A stretch of DNA of 64,000 bases, taken from Acidithiobacillus ferrianus. GTDB taxonomy: Bacteria; Pseudomonadota; Gammaproteobacteria; Acidithiobacillales; Acidithiobacillaceae. This document shows, in pieces, positions 43,328 through 53,532 of this stretch. The number at the start of each line of letters is the position of its first letter. Within the stretch, counting starts at the first letter, position 1. The notes beneath the pieces are model-generated. The model had not been told where the DNA came from and ran no database searches. It saw nothing but the letters and a program-made list of their open reading frames with translations. A program made the translations under genes and the position numbers. The DNA lies in the NCBI RefSeq assembly GCF_010378095.1, contig NZ_WNJL01000037.1, forward strand, positions 508,915 through 572,914, written 5' to 3'.

Positions 43328-43728
43328 TTCATCTCTCCTTGCTGGCGAAAGGACAAATGGAGGCAACCGTCCCGCATTTCCCAGCCTTGCAGGACCAATC
43401 CATCGGGAACCTGCAAACGCCGGTCAAAAGCGCCGTAAGGGATCTCCAGACGATGGATATGCCCCGTTTGCAACTCCGCGGGGAGTCGGCGCTGGCCACT
43501 CACCACCAAGACGTTGCCACTGAAGACCACCCGTACCGCTTCCGGACCAACACCGGGCAAAGCCACGACAATCCGCAACCCCCCCTGGGTCTCAAAAACA
43601 TCCAGGGGAGGTCGCCAAACCGGCCGGCGATCCGACAGCGCAGGCTGAAAGAAGTGCCGCTGCAAGCGTTCCGCACGCTCCAGCATGTCTATGGCCTGCA
43701 TCCACATGAGATCTTCCAGATCGCGCAT
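43324..43728 (-). CDS. Hsp20/alpha-crystallin small heat-shock protein
   Basis: 134 aa. The alpha-crystallin domain shows PPLDVFETQGGLRIVVALPG, VRVVFSGNVLVVSGQRRLPA and RLEIPYGAFDRRLQVP, matching the family's beta strands. ATG 43728 has AAGGAG 7 nt upstream. It holds unfolded proteins in the cytoplasm for refolding or for degradation; coupling to lon with a 4-bp overlap fits handover to the protease. A TACAAT -10-like hexamer lies about 25 bp upstream. Confidence 0.9.
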   Translation of the reverse strand: MRDLEDLMWMQAIDMLERAERLQRHFFQPALSDRRPVWRPPLDVFETQGGLRIVVALPGVGPEAVRVVFSGNVLVVSGQRRLPAELQTGHIHRLEIPYGAFDRRLQVPDGLVLQGWEMRDGCLHLSFRQQGEMK

Positions 43729-43824
43729 CCCCAACTCCTTGCACAAGGGCTTTTAGTATTGTAGCGCAAATCCGCTCACCCCCACCCCCCAGGATCGATT
43801 ACCGCTGAAGCATCTCAAATAGCT

Positions 43825-43992
43825 TCATTCTTTTTCACCGGCCTGATAGGCGTTTAGCGGCGCGTCTTTTTGCGCGGAATAGGCATTGAGGTAAGCCATG
43901 ACCCGCGCGTAGGATTTGACCCCCTTGCTGGCGATCCATTCCTGTTTCATCTGTTCGGGACCAGGAACCTTGAGCAGCGTGGTCGGCGTATA
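43825..43992 (-). pseudogene. phosphoesterase C-terminal remnant (paralogue of 20858-23746)
   Basis: 55 codons reading TPTTLLKVPGPEQMKQEWIA then SKGVKSYARVMAYLNAYSA to a stop at 43825. The intact gene ends TPTSLLKVSGPEQLKQEWIA SKGVKSYDHFMAYLHHYA. The fragment is cut at 43992 where IS5-like sequence begins. A second full phosphoesterase once stood here. Confidence 0.85.
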
Positions 43993-44049
43993 ACTATCGT
44001 GACTTCACGGCTTGACGAATCAAAGAAATGGGAGTTGCACCTAAATCCA

Positions 44050-44436
44050 AGGGGATTTGGCAAACTGATGGGACGATGATCGGACTGACGGCGCAGCAAG
44101 CATTGCCTGCCGAGCGTTATAGCAGTTCCAGTGCGATTCATGCCCGCTTCCTGGAGTTGGGAGAAAGCCGGCTTGCTTGAAACCTTGTGGAAGGCGGGTC
44201 TTGCCGAATACGACGATGAAGGCATTGCCTGGCGCTGGCAAAGCATCGACAGGGCGATGATGAAAGCCCCCTGGCGCAGTCGAGCGTGGGATCCAACCCA
44301 ACGGATCGGGAAAAATGACAGCAAGCGCCACGTGCTGGTGGACGGTCGTGGCGTCCCGTTGTCGCTCAGCGTGACCGGGGCGAACCGGCATGATGTCTCT
44401 TCAACTGGAGGCGGTACCAGCGGCGCAGCTCCGTAA
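44050..44436 (+). mobile_element. IS5-family transposase remnant
   Basis: Frames carry LLETLWKAGLAEYDDEGIAW, RWQSIDRAMMKAPWRS and GKNDSKRHVLVDGRGVPLSL, conserved in IS5-type transposases, with frameshifts before and after. The DDE catalytic end is missing. It truncates the phosphoesterase fragment at 43825-43992. Confidence 0.75.
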
Positions 44437-44504
44437 ACTGCTAATGTGACACGAAAAACTGGATCTCCGCTTCCTTGCGCCAAACCACCTGGCCGCCGTT
44501 ATCA

Positions 44505-44536
44505 CGGCAATCAAATCCAACTGGATTTGATTGCCG
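44505..44536. repeat. 14-bp perfect hairpin (possible bidirectional terminator)
   Basis: CGGCAATCAAATCC and its exact complement flank an AACT loop. A short T run (five T) follows six bases later on the plus strand. It may be an IS-end hairpin or a terminator. Confidence 0.55.
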
Positions 44537-44656
44537 AAACTTTTTCCAAGAAGCAATGTCAAACCACTCGCTAAGGATTTTAGCCATTCGGTATCCTTGT
44601 GATTAATATATCTCGTTCTTAGGTAAAATTACACTAACCAGGTCGTAAGGATGGTT

Positions 44657-44839
44657 ATGAAACCGTTATACATGAGTGCGATAAATCAAACTGCCAAAGA
44701 TGACCTGGGTAGATTCCTGCTTGCCAAGAATGCTGAGGTGAGGTCTCGTGTTGTAGTGTTAGTAACTAATCACATCAAAAAGCAGATTAAAAAGCCCGAA
44801 ACTTGGCAAGGCTATCTTCGTAAGAAACAACCTGTTTAA
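44657..44839 (+). CDS. small basic hypothetical protein
   Basis: 60 aa, MKPLYMSAINQTAKDDLGRF onward, with RSRVVVLVTNHIKKQIKKPE. Lys-rich and helical, with a weak AAGGAT site upstream. It resembles a small DNA-binding or antitoxin-type protein in size and charge only. No partner toxin is seen. Surrounding 44437-44656 has only the hairpin. Confidence 0.4.
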   Translation: MKPLYMSAINQTAKDDLGRFLLAKNAEVRSRVVVLVTNHIKKQIKKPETWQGYLRKKQPV

Positions 44840-45037
44840 TCATAAGGTGTCAAGCCAAACAAATTTTTGAGTCTTTCCCGGAACATTCTACGCAACTATG
44901 TATTGACTTCCTATAGGTACTAATGTGGATGCTCCACTTTTAACGGAAAATTCATAAATTACTCCGACGGCAATACCACTGGTAAACAGGTGGAAGCAGT
45001 TCCTTCTTTCCTGATAGACATGTTACAAGGAGAAACT

Positions 45038-46222
45038 ATGTTATCTGAATCTGTAGAAATGACTCGTATTTCTAATTTATTGTCACCGATAAAAGCATCA
45101 GATGCAGGCTCTAAACTGTGGATTATTTTTTTGACCTCTGGCGCCTTTCTCGTGTGGTATATTTTTCGTACGGAATTTTGGATGTGGCAGTTTATCACTC
45201 TTAGTCTGTGGTATGCTGGGCTAATGTGGGCCGGCCTGCGCTGGCCTGCTTTTAGGACATTATTTCTGGTTATAATTGGGATCGCCGCTATCGGCGTTGG
45301 CCTCTATCAGTTTGGCTATACTGCCTCCGACAGCGTGGCCTTGTATTTTTTCTTCCAAAGTAGCGCCATGGTCTATTGGATGAGTGCGGCTATAGTTTTC
45401 AGTGCGGCCGGTTATTATTGGTATTTGTTCTCTGGCAACGAAGCCAGCGGTGACTGGGGGCATAAATTTGCTTGGGTGGCAGTCACATTAGGGTATGCGG
45501 CGCTTGCGATTCGCTGGCAACAAACTTATATCGGTCATCCATCATGGGGCCATATCCCAGTAACCAACATGTATGATGTGATGGTCCTATTCTGCGCAAC
45601 CACCGCCTTGTTCTATCTTTATTACGAGTCTCTTGGCCGAACGCGCGGGCTTGGAGCCTTTGCAATGCCCATGATATTAGTGGCCGCTATTTTTTTGGTT
45701 TGGGTGGGCTTTGCCTACCACCAGAACAAAATACAACCGATCATTCCTGCATTGCAAAGCTTCTGGTTAAAGATCCATATTCCTATGGAGTTTGTTGCTT
45801 ATGCTAATTTTTATCTGGCTGGCATGGTAGGTGTTTCCTACCTCCTAAAAAATCGATCTGAAAATATTGGTAGTAGTTTATCTAAACGATTACCTAGTTT
45901 GAATGAACTTGAACATATCATGGTATCCATGGTCATGTTTGGTTTTTTATTTTTTACTGCAGGTACCATTTTAGGGGCGGTATGGGCGGCTAAAGCATGG
46001 GGAGGATTTTGGTCTTGGGACCCCAAGGAAACATGGGCACTCATTGTTTGGTTAAATTATGCTGCATACCTGCACATGAGAAGTAATAATACATTTTCAA
46101 CCAGACCAGATAAAGGTGTAAAATTGGCCTGGTGGGCCGCATTAAGCCTAATTACGGTCACCTTCTGTTTTGTCGGAGTAGATCTTTTCTTGGGTGGTTT
46201 ACATTCTTACGCTAAGTTATAG
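45038..46222 (+). CDS. ccsA: CcsA/ResC-type cytochrome c assembly protein
   Basis: 394 aa with many membrane helices. The haem-handling WWD motif is WGGFWSWDPKETWALIVW near residue 330; haem-ligand histidines lie in HPSWGHIPVTNMYDVMVLF and LKIHIPMEFVAYANF. It delivers and attaches haem to c-type apocytochromes outside the inner membrane (System II). AAGGAG 7 nt before ATG 45038 fixes the start. The partner ccs1/resB is not in the window. The coding sequence is AT-richer than the neighbouring genes. Confidence 0.9.
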   Translation: MLSESVEMTRISNLLSPIKASDAGSKLWIIFLTSGAFLVWYIFRTEFWMWQFITLSLWYAGLMWAGLRWPAFRTLFLVIIGIAAIGVGLYQFGYTASDSVALYFFFQSSAMVYWMSAAIVFSAAGYYWYLFSGNEASGDWGHKFAWVAVTLGYAALAIRWQQTYIGHPSWGHIPVTNMYDVMVLFCATTALFYLYYESLGRTRGLGAFAMPMILVAAIFLVWVGFAYHQNKIQPIIPALQSFWLKIHIPMEFVAYANFYLAGMVGVSYLLKNRSENIGSSLSKRLPSLNELEHIMVSMVMFGFLFFTAGTILGAVWAAKAWGGFWSWDPKETWALIVWLNYAAYLHMRSNNTFSTRPDKGVKLAWWAALSLITVTFCFVGVDLFLGGLHSYAKL

Positions 46223-46276
46223 GGGTAGCCCCAACTAACCAGTACCCCGAGTGCAGAAACTACAAGCTCGTAAGTT

Positions 46277-46744
46277 ATGGGTTCCGTCCGGAACGCTCCA
46301 CAGCGGACGCAGCAGAGGCATGTTTTAAGGCCCCCGCAGGAAAGCATCCCCAAAATGGATACTGGAAGGGGATATTCAAGGCTGCTTTGACAACATCAGC
46401 CATGACTGGATGATTGCGAATATCTCTATGGATAAAGTGATATCTTAAGGATAATGGCTTAAGGCTGGATTCATGGATAATGGCGCACTCTTCCCCACGG
46501 AAGCGGGTGCGCCACAAGGGAGGATTATCTCTCCCCAACGTTGGCAAACACGGCGCTGGATGGTCTGGAACAACTATTGCGCAAAGAAATTCAGCGTAAT
46601 ACACATACCGGCAAGAGAGTGAACATGGTGCGATACGCAGACGACTTTATTATCACCGGAAAAATCGAAAGATCTCCTGGAAAACGAGGCCAAACCGCTG
46701 GTTGAACAGTTTTTAAAGGAAAGAGGCTTAGTGCTCTCGGTATA
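46277..46744 (+). pseudogene. group II intron reverse transcriptase (LtrA-like) remnant
   Basis: Several frames hold pieces of a retron/LtrA-type polymerase: YGFRPERSTADAAEA, IQGCFDNISHDWMIANISMD, ALDGLEQLLRKEIQ and VNMVRYADDFIITGKIE with the catalytic YADD. Multiple frameshifts and a missing 5' half and maturase show it is dead. It abuts the phosphoketolase gene. Confidence 0.85.
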
Positions 46745-46840
46745 ATGAACTACACTGAACACAGTCGCGACATGGTTTCCATTTCACGGTACCATGACCC
46801 TCAATCCCACAGCTTTTTAGACGATGGAGGACATCCCGCT

Positions 46841-49285
46841 ATGGTCACTTCCGCTAAAACAGCGACGACGGCTTACGAAGGCGAGAACCTCAGCGCTTAT
46901 GGGCCGGTTCGCGCAACCGTCCAAGGAACTCCGCTCGCCCCGGATGAGTTGCGCACAACCGATGCCTACTGGCGAGCCAGTCTCTATCTGTGCCTGGGGA
47001 TGTTGTACCTCAGGAGCAATCCATTGCTCCAGGAACCGCTGCGACTAGAACACATAAAACCGCGCTTGCTAGGCCATTGGGGATCGGACGCAGGCCAGAG
47101 CTTCACCTATATCCACTTTAACCGGCTGATCAACAAGTACGACTTGAACGCAATCTACATCTCCGGACCCGGTCACGGAGCACCGGCGGTACTGTCCCAG
47201 GCATATCTTGAAGGAACTTATTCCGAGATTTATCCGGACATCCGTGAAGATCTGACAGGCATGCAGCGCTTCTTCAAGCAGTTTTCCTTCCCTGGGGGCA
47301 TCGGTAGCCACGCGACCCCGGAAACCCCCGGCAGCATTCATGAGGGCGGAGAGCTCGGCTACAGTGTTTCTCACGCATTTGGAACCGTCTACGATAACCC
47401 CGATCTGATCACCCTGGTCATGGTCGGCGATGGCGAGGCGGAGACCGGCCCCTTGGCCACAAGTTGGCATAGCAACAAATTCCTCAATCCGATTACCGAT
47501 GGGGCGGTCCTGCCGGTGCTTCATCTCAATGGTTATAAAATCAACAACCCCACCATTCTGGCGCGCATTAGTCATGCGGAGTTGGAGGCGCTATTCGTCG
47601 GTTATGGGTATACCCCCTACTTCGTGGAGGGCAGCGATCCAGAGGGCATGCATCAGGCGATGGCCGCCACCATGGAACACTGTATCCTGGAGATTCGCAA
47701 GTTCCAGGAAAAGGCCCGGCAGACCGGTGCGGCTTACCGCCCCCGCTGGCCGATGATCATTCTTCGAAGTCCCAAAGGCTGGACGGCCCCCCGGAAGGTG
47801 GACGGGCATTATCTGGAAGGTTTCTGGCGAGCCCATCAAATCCCCCTCCCGGACGTGGCCACCAACCCGGCCCATCTGAGTCTGTTGGAATCATGGATGC
47901 GCAGCTACCAACCGGAAAAACACTTTGATGCGCAAGGGCGACTGATCCCTGAATTGCAGGCTTTGGCACCCAAGGGGCGGCGGCGCATGAGTGCCAACCC
48001 CGTGGCCAATGGGGGTCTGCTGCGCCGCCCTCTGGATATGCCTGACTTCCGCACGTTCTCCGTGGAGATCGAAAAAGCCGGAGGAACCCTGGCTGGCAAC
48101 GTGCCCACGCTGGGAAATTTCCTTCGGGAGGTCATGCGGCTGAATATGCAGAACTTCCGCGTCTTCGGTCCGGACGAGACCCAATCCAACAAACTCACAG
48201 CCCTTTATGCGGTCACCCAAAAAGTCTGGCTCGGGGAATATTTCCCGGAAGATGCCGACGGCGGCGAGTTGGCTTTGCAGGGACGGGTCATGGAAATGCT
48301 CAGCGAGCATACCATAGAGGGATGGCTGGAGGGTTATCTGCTAAGCGGTCGGCACGGCCTCATCAATAGCTACGAGCCGTTCATCCACATCATTGATTCC
48401 ATGTTCAACCAGCACGCCAAATGGCTGGAAAAATGTAACGCACTGCCCTGGCGGGCCGATGTGGCGTCACTCAACCTGCTGATGACCGGACTGGTCTGGC
48501 GACAGGACCACAATGGTTTCACGCATCAGGATCCCGGCTTTCTCGACGTGGTGGCTAACAAGAGCCCCAGCGTGGTGCGCATCTATCTTCCGCCGGATGC
48601 CAACTGCCTGCTTTCCGTCGCCGATCATTGCCTGAAAAGCGTTAATTATGTCAATGTGATCGTCGCGGACAAGCAAAAGAATCTGCAGTACCTGGACATG
48701 GAGGCGGCGGTGGCGCACTGCACAAAGGGCGCTGGCATCTGGAGCTGGGCGAGCAATGACCAGGGGGTTGAACCTGATGTGGTCATGGTGAGTTGCGGTG
48801 ACGTGCCGACTCTGGAGTCTCTGGCCGCCACCGCCCTACTGCGTCAACACGTGCCCGACATCAAGGTTCGATTCGTGAATGTGGTGGACTTGTTCAAATT
48901 GGTACCACATACCGAACACGCACACGGGATGACGGATCGTGAGTTCGAGGCGCTGTTCACTTCCAGCAAACCGGTGATCTTCAATTTCCACTCTTACCCG
49001 TGGCTCATCCACCGATTAACCTACCGGCGACCCGGACAGCATCATATTCATGTGCGTGGTTACAAAGAGAAAGGCAATATCAGCACGCCCCTGGAACTCG
49101 CGATCCTGAATCAAACGGACCGTTTTAGCCTGGCCATTGACGCCATTGACCGGATACCCCGCCTCTGCGATATGGGGTCCAATGTGCGAGAGGCGCTGCT
49201 TGATCAACAGTTCGCCTGTAAGAACCATGCCTACGAGTTTGGGGTGGATCGACAAAATATCACGGATTGGAAGTGGCCATTTTGA
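46841..49285 (+). CDS. xfp: phosphoketolase (xylulose-5-phosphate/fructose-6-phosphate)
   Basis: 814 aa, the usual length. A thiamine-diphosphate enzyme that splits xylulose-5-P (or fructose-6-P) with phosphate to acetyl-phosphate and a triose- or tetrose-phosphate. Conserved blocks: [60 protein letters not shown], and [23 protein letters not shown] 46841 has GGAGG upstream; the longer frame to 46745 overlaps the intron remnant. In an autotroph it would link the Calvin cycle to acetyl-CoA without CO2 loss. It stands alone between mobile remnants; acetate kinase is not in the window. Confidence 0.95.
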   Translation: MVTSAKTATTAYEGENLSAYGPVRATVQGTPLAPDELRTTDAYWRASLYLCLGMLYLRSNPLLQEPLRLEHIKPRLLGHWGSDAGQSFTYIHFNRLINKYDLNAIYISGPGHGAPAVLSQAYLEGTYSEIYPDIREDLTGMQRFFKQFSFPGGIGSHATPETPGSIHEGGELGYSVSHAFGTVYDNPDLITLVMVGDGEAETGPLATSWHSNKFLNPITDGAVLPVLHLNGYKINNPTILARISHAELEALFVGYGYTPYFVEGSDPEGMHQAMAATMEHCILEIRKFQEKARQTGAAYRPRWPMIILRSPKGWTAPRKVDGHYLEGFWRAHQIPLPDVATNPAHLSLLESWMRSYQPEKHFDAQGRLIPELQALAPKGRRRMSANPVANGGLLRRPLDMPDFRTFSVEIEKAGGTLAGNVPTLGNFLREVMRLNMQNFRVFGPDETQSNKLTALYAVTQKVWLGEYFPEDADGGELALQGRVMEMLSEHTIEGWLEGYLLSGRHGLINSYEPFIHIIDSMFNQHAKWLEKCNALPWRADVASLNLLMTGLVWRQDHNGFTHQDPGFLDVVANKSPSVVRIYLPPDANCLLSVADHCLKSVNYVNVIVADKQKNLQYLDMEAAVAHCTKGAGIWSWASNDQGVEPDVVMVSCGDVPTLESLAATALLRQHVPDIKVRFVNVVDLFKLVPHTEHAHGMTDREFEALFTSSKPVIFNFHSYPWLIHRLTYRRPGQHHIHVRGYKEKGNISTPLELAILNQTDRFSLAIDAIDRIPRLCDMGSNVREALLDQQFACKNHAYEFGVDRQNITDWKWPF

Positions 49286-49309
49286 TAATGGCTGAAATAT
49301 TGATAGTGC

Positions 49310-49796
49310 GATCAGCCATTGCGGGCCGTAACTTCCCCATCCGCCTCTCCGCACTGAAAGGAGCGTTCAGGGGGCCAGTTCGTGTGATGGCGGGGGCGCA
49401 CCACGATGAGTCGAAAGACCTTGTGCGTGGCCTCCATGCTATGCACGGTCTCCGCCACGGCACAGTCCGCATAGCGGGTCCAGGCGGATTCGGGAATCGC
49501 GGCGATAGCCACCAGGGTCGGGGCATCCAGCCTGCCGCCGATGGCGAAAGTCCTGCCGGTCTCTTCGCAGTAATTGAAGAGATCGGCCTGATAGCTGGCA
49601 GAATCAGCGGCAGCACATGTTCTGTGGCGGTATAGGCATGGCCACTGCCGGGTTTGGGCATCTCCCGTTCCAGCCAGCGATGCAGACCCGCACCTTGGGC
49701 AAACTCGCCCAATAACACCAGCCCCGATTGTGCCATCATGGATTCTTCCGTCGCGGCAAGCTTGAAAGGCAGCACGGTTCGTGCCATTTTCTGCAT
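49310..49796 (-). pseudogene. IS1380-type transposase remnant
   Basis: One frame has the N-terminus ARTVLPFKLAATEESMMAQS then GLVLLGEFAQGAGLHRWLER. Another, downstream, has IAAIPESAWTRYADCAVAET and ATHKVFRLIVVRPRHHTNWP. The catalytic middle is reduced and frames are broken. About 200 bp of non-coding sequence with an IS-end-like CCTATACAGATAGGGGCC follows to 49995. Confidence 0.75.
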
Positions 49797-50029
49797 CGGT
49801 CCCTCCTGTAAATCTCCCGGTAGGTGAATCTTTTCGTCAAGACCATTATACTGGAAACCCTATACAGATAGGGGCCTTCAACTGTTTTCGACTCTATCCA
49901 ATCGCGGGAATAGGGATACCTTTTGAATGCAAATTGTCATATATATGGCATACCACCTTCATCGTACTGTCACATTTCGTCTGTATGTTTAGGGATTGTT
50001 GAAAGCTAATGGCAAAGAGACGACATGGC

Positions 50030-50232
50030 CACATCACTTGGCTACGGCGGCTACCGGGAGCCACTGTGTGGTAACTGCCCAAAGATATAGTCAGCAACAG
50101 TTCAACCAGACGATGACGGCCCTGGTACATAAAAATTATGCCCTGTGGACCGAGAATGCTGCCCGCATTTTACAGGTAGTGAACCCTGCCTGCGTGAACA
50201 CGAGACGACGCGGCGTTCTGCGGTTGATTTAG
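50030..50232 (+). pseudogene. remnant paralogue of the periplasmic protein at 8581-8991
   Basis: Reads CVVTAQRYSQQQFNQTMTAL then VHKNYALWTENA before losing similarity; the intact protein has CAVMAPRQNQQQFDRLMAAL THKNYPLWTEDA. The signal peptide and the C-terminal half are lost. Confidence 0.7.
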
Positions 50233-50262
50233 GGTGTGGATGCATAGTAAGAGGGCAAAACA

Positions 50263-51186
50263 ATGTCTGCTGGAATCCAGTCTAATATGGCAGTTAATGC
50301 TCAGGATCACCTCCTGTACTGCAATCACCTAGGCAAATGCTTCGCTAATAAAGAAGTGCTTCGTGATATTCAGTTAACGGCAGAACCAGGCGAGATTGTG
50401 GCCCTATTGGGACCCAATGGCGCAGGTAAATCAACATTGATGGGCTGCCTTATCGGTCTGCTGGAACCCAGCACAGGGCAGGCCCTGGTTTTTGGCAAGC
50501 CCGCGACCGAACTTTCAGAAGAAGATCGATCCAGAATGGGATATGTCCCGCAGAGTTTTCAAGGATTCTCTTGGCTGCGGGTGCAAGAATTGATTGAGTA
50601 TCTGGGACAATTCTATCCCAAGGCTAGACGCGCTCTGTCACCCACATTGCACGCGTGGGCTGACCTGGATCCTAAGACGCGCATCAAAAATCTCTCTGGT
50701 GGTCAGCGACAACGCCTGTCTATCCTGCTTGCGCTGCGCCATCAGCCGGACCTCCTCATTCTGGATGAGCCGGTCGCCAGCCTCGATCCCGTTGGACGGC
50801 GTGACTTTCTCCAATTGCTGCGCGACTACCTTCGCGATCGACAAGCCACAGCGCTGATTTCATCCCATATTCTTTCAGATCTGGAACCGGTCGCCACGCA
50901 GACGGTGATCATGCTCAATGGCGCGATGCATGCGCAGCTGTCCATGATTCAATTCCGGGAACAGACGCGCTGGATCCGGCGCGATGATGCTGAACCATGG
51001 TCTCAGCCGCTACCTGAGGGGCTGCAGGTACTGGCTACCGGCGGGGATCAGTACGCCGTGTTAGTCGCTAATTGGAATAGCGCTTGGGCATCCCGTCTCG
51101 CCAACCAGGAGTCATCGGAAATTGTGGTTACCGCTCCGGCAACTCTCGAATCTGCATTCCTGGCTATGGTAGGTACCGCAGCATGA
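50263..51186 (+). CDS. ABC transporter ATP-binding protein
   Basis: 307 aa. Walker A is ALLGPNGAGKSTLMGCLIGL, the Q loop VPQSFQGFSWLRV, the signature NLSGGQRQRLSILLALR, and Walker B LLILDEPVASLDPVGRRDF, with the switch His in LISSHILSDLE. The C-terminal 80 residues are an extra domain typical of NatA/CcmA-like exporters. The stop overlaps the start of the permease gene (ATGA). The substrate is unknown. Confidence 0.88.
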   Translation: MSAGIQSNMAVNAQDHLLYCNHLGKCFANKEVLRDIQLTAEPGEIVALLGPNGAGKSTLMGCLIGLLEPSTGQALVFGKPATELSEEDRSRMGYVPQSFQGFSWLRVQELIEYLGQFYPKARRALSPTLHAWADLDPKTRIKNLSGGQRQRLSILLALRHQPDLLILDEPVASLDPVGRRDFLQLLRDYLRDRQATALISSHILSDLEPVATQTVIMLNGAMHAQLSMIQFREQTRWIRRDDAEPWSQPLPEGLQVLATGGDQYAVLVANWNSAWASRLANQESSEIVVTAPATLESAFLAMVGTAA

Positions 51187-52619
51187 ATAAGAATCCGAGC
51201 CTGCGCAGCTATATCGGCATGCACCTGTTTCGCGATAACCCTTTGGCTGCCATTAGCGCGCTATTTCTCATCCCTTTTGGGGTGCTGCTGGCACTTCCTG
51301 CCCATACTATTGATTCCCACCATCCCCAACATGCCTGGGCCCAGCATGGTTTCCGTTTCATCCTGATCATGTTCTGTGTGTATCTGTATGGCGGACTATT
51401 GCTCCACTACTGGCGCCAAGTCACGGAACCTCTGGCAGTGGCCGTACCGGGATTTATTCGCCTGCATCGCCAGACGGCACGATGGCTTATTTTGGGTGCG
51501 AGTACGTTGCCCTTCCTAGCACTGCTTAGCTTCCATGCACCGTGGCCGGGAGCCTTGGTTTTGACGGGTCTTTTTACGCTCCTCGGTACAGGATTTGGCG
51601 GACTTCGCGTCCCCTGGAAAAAGCGGCGGTGGTTGCAATACGTCCTACACGGATTGTTGCTTCTTTTTTATATACCGCTGCTGGTCAGCGGATCGCTCTA
51701 CTGGGATATTGGCACGTTACCGCTGCTCTGGGCGTTACCCATAGCGGTGATTCTTTGGTCGTCGATCATGGCCACCCTGTTCTTCCGACCCGAGCGGTTA
51801 CGCTCCTTGGTTGAAACGCAGGAGACACGATTCGATGCGCAGACGCACGATCAGCCTGCCAAAACACGCTGGTCTGTCTCCCGGAATTGGCGGGCGTTGG
51901 CCCGATGGACTCCACAGACGTGGAGAAACCCGCTTGTTTTGTACCCCATGGGGGTTCCCAGCGTCCTTCTGATAGGGACGGCGGGGGTGCTAGTGACATT
52001 ACTCACTTCGGTGATCGGCAAACAAATGACGCATCCCAAGCTCTCTGCCATTTTTATGCATCATGCCGCTATCCTGAGTGTGGGTATGGGCGGGACATTA
52101 ACCGTTTTGCTCGTCAGTGCGGCGAACGGTCATTGGATTCAGCAGGACGCAGACTGGCGAACGGTTTTCCTGACCGGGCTATGGGGAAGCAAAACGCGAT
52201 TCTGCCAGCAAGCCATGCGCCATCATGCACGTCAGAGCATTTTCTTGGCCGGAGTGCTTGCGCTGACGATACTCGCCCTATCAACTTCGCTTCTGTCGTT
52301 ACAGATTCTACAGGGCATAGCGCTCATGGCATTTCTATTTACGACGACACTTTGGTTGAGCTACGCCTTTTTCTTCGCCTATATGTTCGGCTTGCGCATT
52401 GCTGCTCAAAAAAAGATCATCCAATCGCTGGTATTCGGATTAGCCTACCTTCTGGTAAACCTCGGCCTGCTAGCGCTGCTGCAGTCATCAACCGGTTTCA
52501 TGCTTTGGTTCTTGGGACTTTGCATGCCCTTGTTACTGGTTATCTGGGTGTTTTTCACCCATCGGCAGGCAGTGCGCCAAATGGGGCGGGAAGACTGGGT
52601 GCTTGATACCACACCTTAA
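51183..52619 (+). CDS. ABC transporter permease
   Basis: 478 aa with about 10-12 hydrophobic helices (NPLAAISALFLIPFGVLLAL, FILIMFCVYLYGGLLLHYW, PLLVSGSLYWDIGTLPLLWA, LLLVIWVFFTHRQAV). Begins at ATG 51183 overlapping the ATPase stop. It is the membrane partner of the preceding gene and together they form a two-gene export-type ABC system. No substrate-binding protein or other subunit is nearby. The transported compound cannot be predicted. Confidence 0.8.
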   Translation: MNKNPSLRSYIGMHLFRDNPLAAISALFLIPFGVLLALPAHTIDSHHPQHAWAQHGFRFILIMFCVYLYGGLLLHYWRQVTEPLAVAVPGFIRLHRQTARWLILGASTLPFLALLSFHAPWPGALVLTGLFTLLGTGFGGLRVPWKKRRWLQYVLHGLLLLFYIPLLVSGSLYWDIGTLPLLWALPIAVILWSSIMATLFFRPERLRSLVETQETRFDAQTHDQPAKTRWSVSRNWRALARWTPQTWRNPLVLYPMGVPSVLLIGTAGVLVTLLTSVIGKQMTHPKLSAIFMHHAAILSVGMGGTLTVLLVSAANGHWIQQDADWRTVFLTGLWGSKTRFCQQAMRHHARQSIFLAGVLALTILALSTSLLSLQILQGIALMAFLFTTTLWLSYAFFFAYMFGLRIAAQKKIIQSLVFGLAYLLVNLGLLALLQSSTGFMLWFLGLCMPLLLVIWVFFTHRQAVRQMGREDWVLDTTP

Positions 52620-52649
52620 GGGCATTTGCACTTATTAATTATCATATTT

Positions 52650-53372
52650 CAGTGAATAACGTTACCTCGGTTACGGCACCCAGTCTTTTTCCGGGTGACG
52701 GCGTCGGATCCTTCCCGGCGGTGGCGGGAGATACGGCCAACTTTACCAAACTCGCTCCGAGTCTTGCACTGAATGCGGCCATTACACCGGGAATACACGC
52801 CTTTGCCACTGGTCGCAAAACTTTCAGACCCAGATTGACAGCGCTTATGGAGAAGAAGCTTCCCATCCCGTCATTGCACCGACGGAGCCGGCAAAAATCA
52901 ATTTTTATATGGTATTTTGCATGGATCTGAAAATACCATAAATGCTTCTGGTAATCCGGTAAATGGCGCCAGAGTGACGGGGCTTCCTACCTATAACATC
53001 AATTTCGGTCTTGGCTACCGTATGTATGCGTCGCGTACTCTCTGGAGCGCAATGGTTCTGGACAATTATCAGTCTGCTACATATTTGTCCAGCGACATCA
53101 GTGCGGCACCCACTAGTCTGAAATTACCGTTTTCGGCGGTTAATCTCGTAAACTTGTCACTTTCGGCACGTACGACGATATTCGATCAGGATGTCCCGGG
53201 ATTGAAGCTCATGCGGGTATCGCTTATGTTGGATAACCTTCTGAATCGTGAATATAACGTACAAGGCTACGTGTCTGCGGGTGGCAACTATGGCCCGGGC
53301 AGTGTGGGCACAATTCTGGCCAGCCCAGGTACGCCAAGAGCGGTTTACGCATCTCTGACGGCGATGTTTTAG
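52650..53372 (+). pseudogene. TonB-dependent receptor, C-terminal remnant
   Basis: The early part reads FTKLAPSLALNAAITPGIHA then FATG and, one frame on, SQNFQTQIDSAYGEE, which parallels TBDR 2 (FATWSQNFQTP). From 52917 the last barrel strands are intact: YNINFGLGYRMYASRTLWSA, MRVSLMLDNLLNREYNVQGY and the ending GTPRAVYASLTAMF. The 5' two thirds are deleted and a small internal deletion lies near 52915. It is adjacent to an MFS remnant and the C-P lyase operon. Confidence 0.85.
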
Positions 53373-53380
53373 GGCTGGTC

Positions 53381-53490
53381 ATGCAGAACATTCACACCCA
53401 CTTCGACAACCGCAGCGTCCATTCCCGTCACCGTCGCATTGTCATGGCAGCAGGATTGGGGATGTTCGTCATTGGGGGCCTTCCAGACGG
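53381..53490 (+). pseudogene. MFS transporter N-terminal remnant
   Basis: MQNIHTHFDNRSVHSRHRRI then VMAAGLGMFVIGG matches the N-terminus of the MFS gene at 61156-62553 (MHTIHALFDDLKINKQHRRI VLAAGLGIFLDGY). It breaks off within the first helix. A second copy of that transporter gene once stood at this end of the phn operon. Confidence 0.75.
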
Positions 53491-53532
53491 AATTCCTGCC
53501 CGGAGCTGGGGGCAGGGGGCTCGTTGTTGTCC

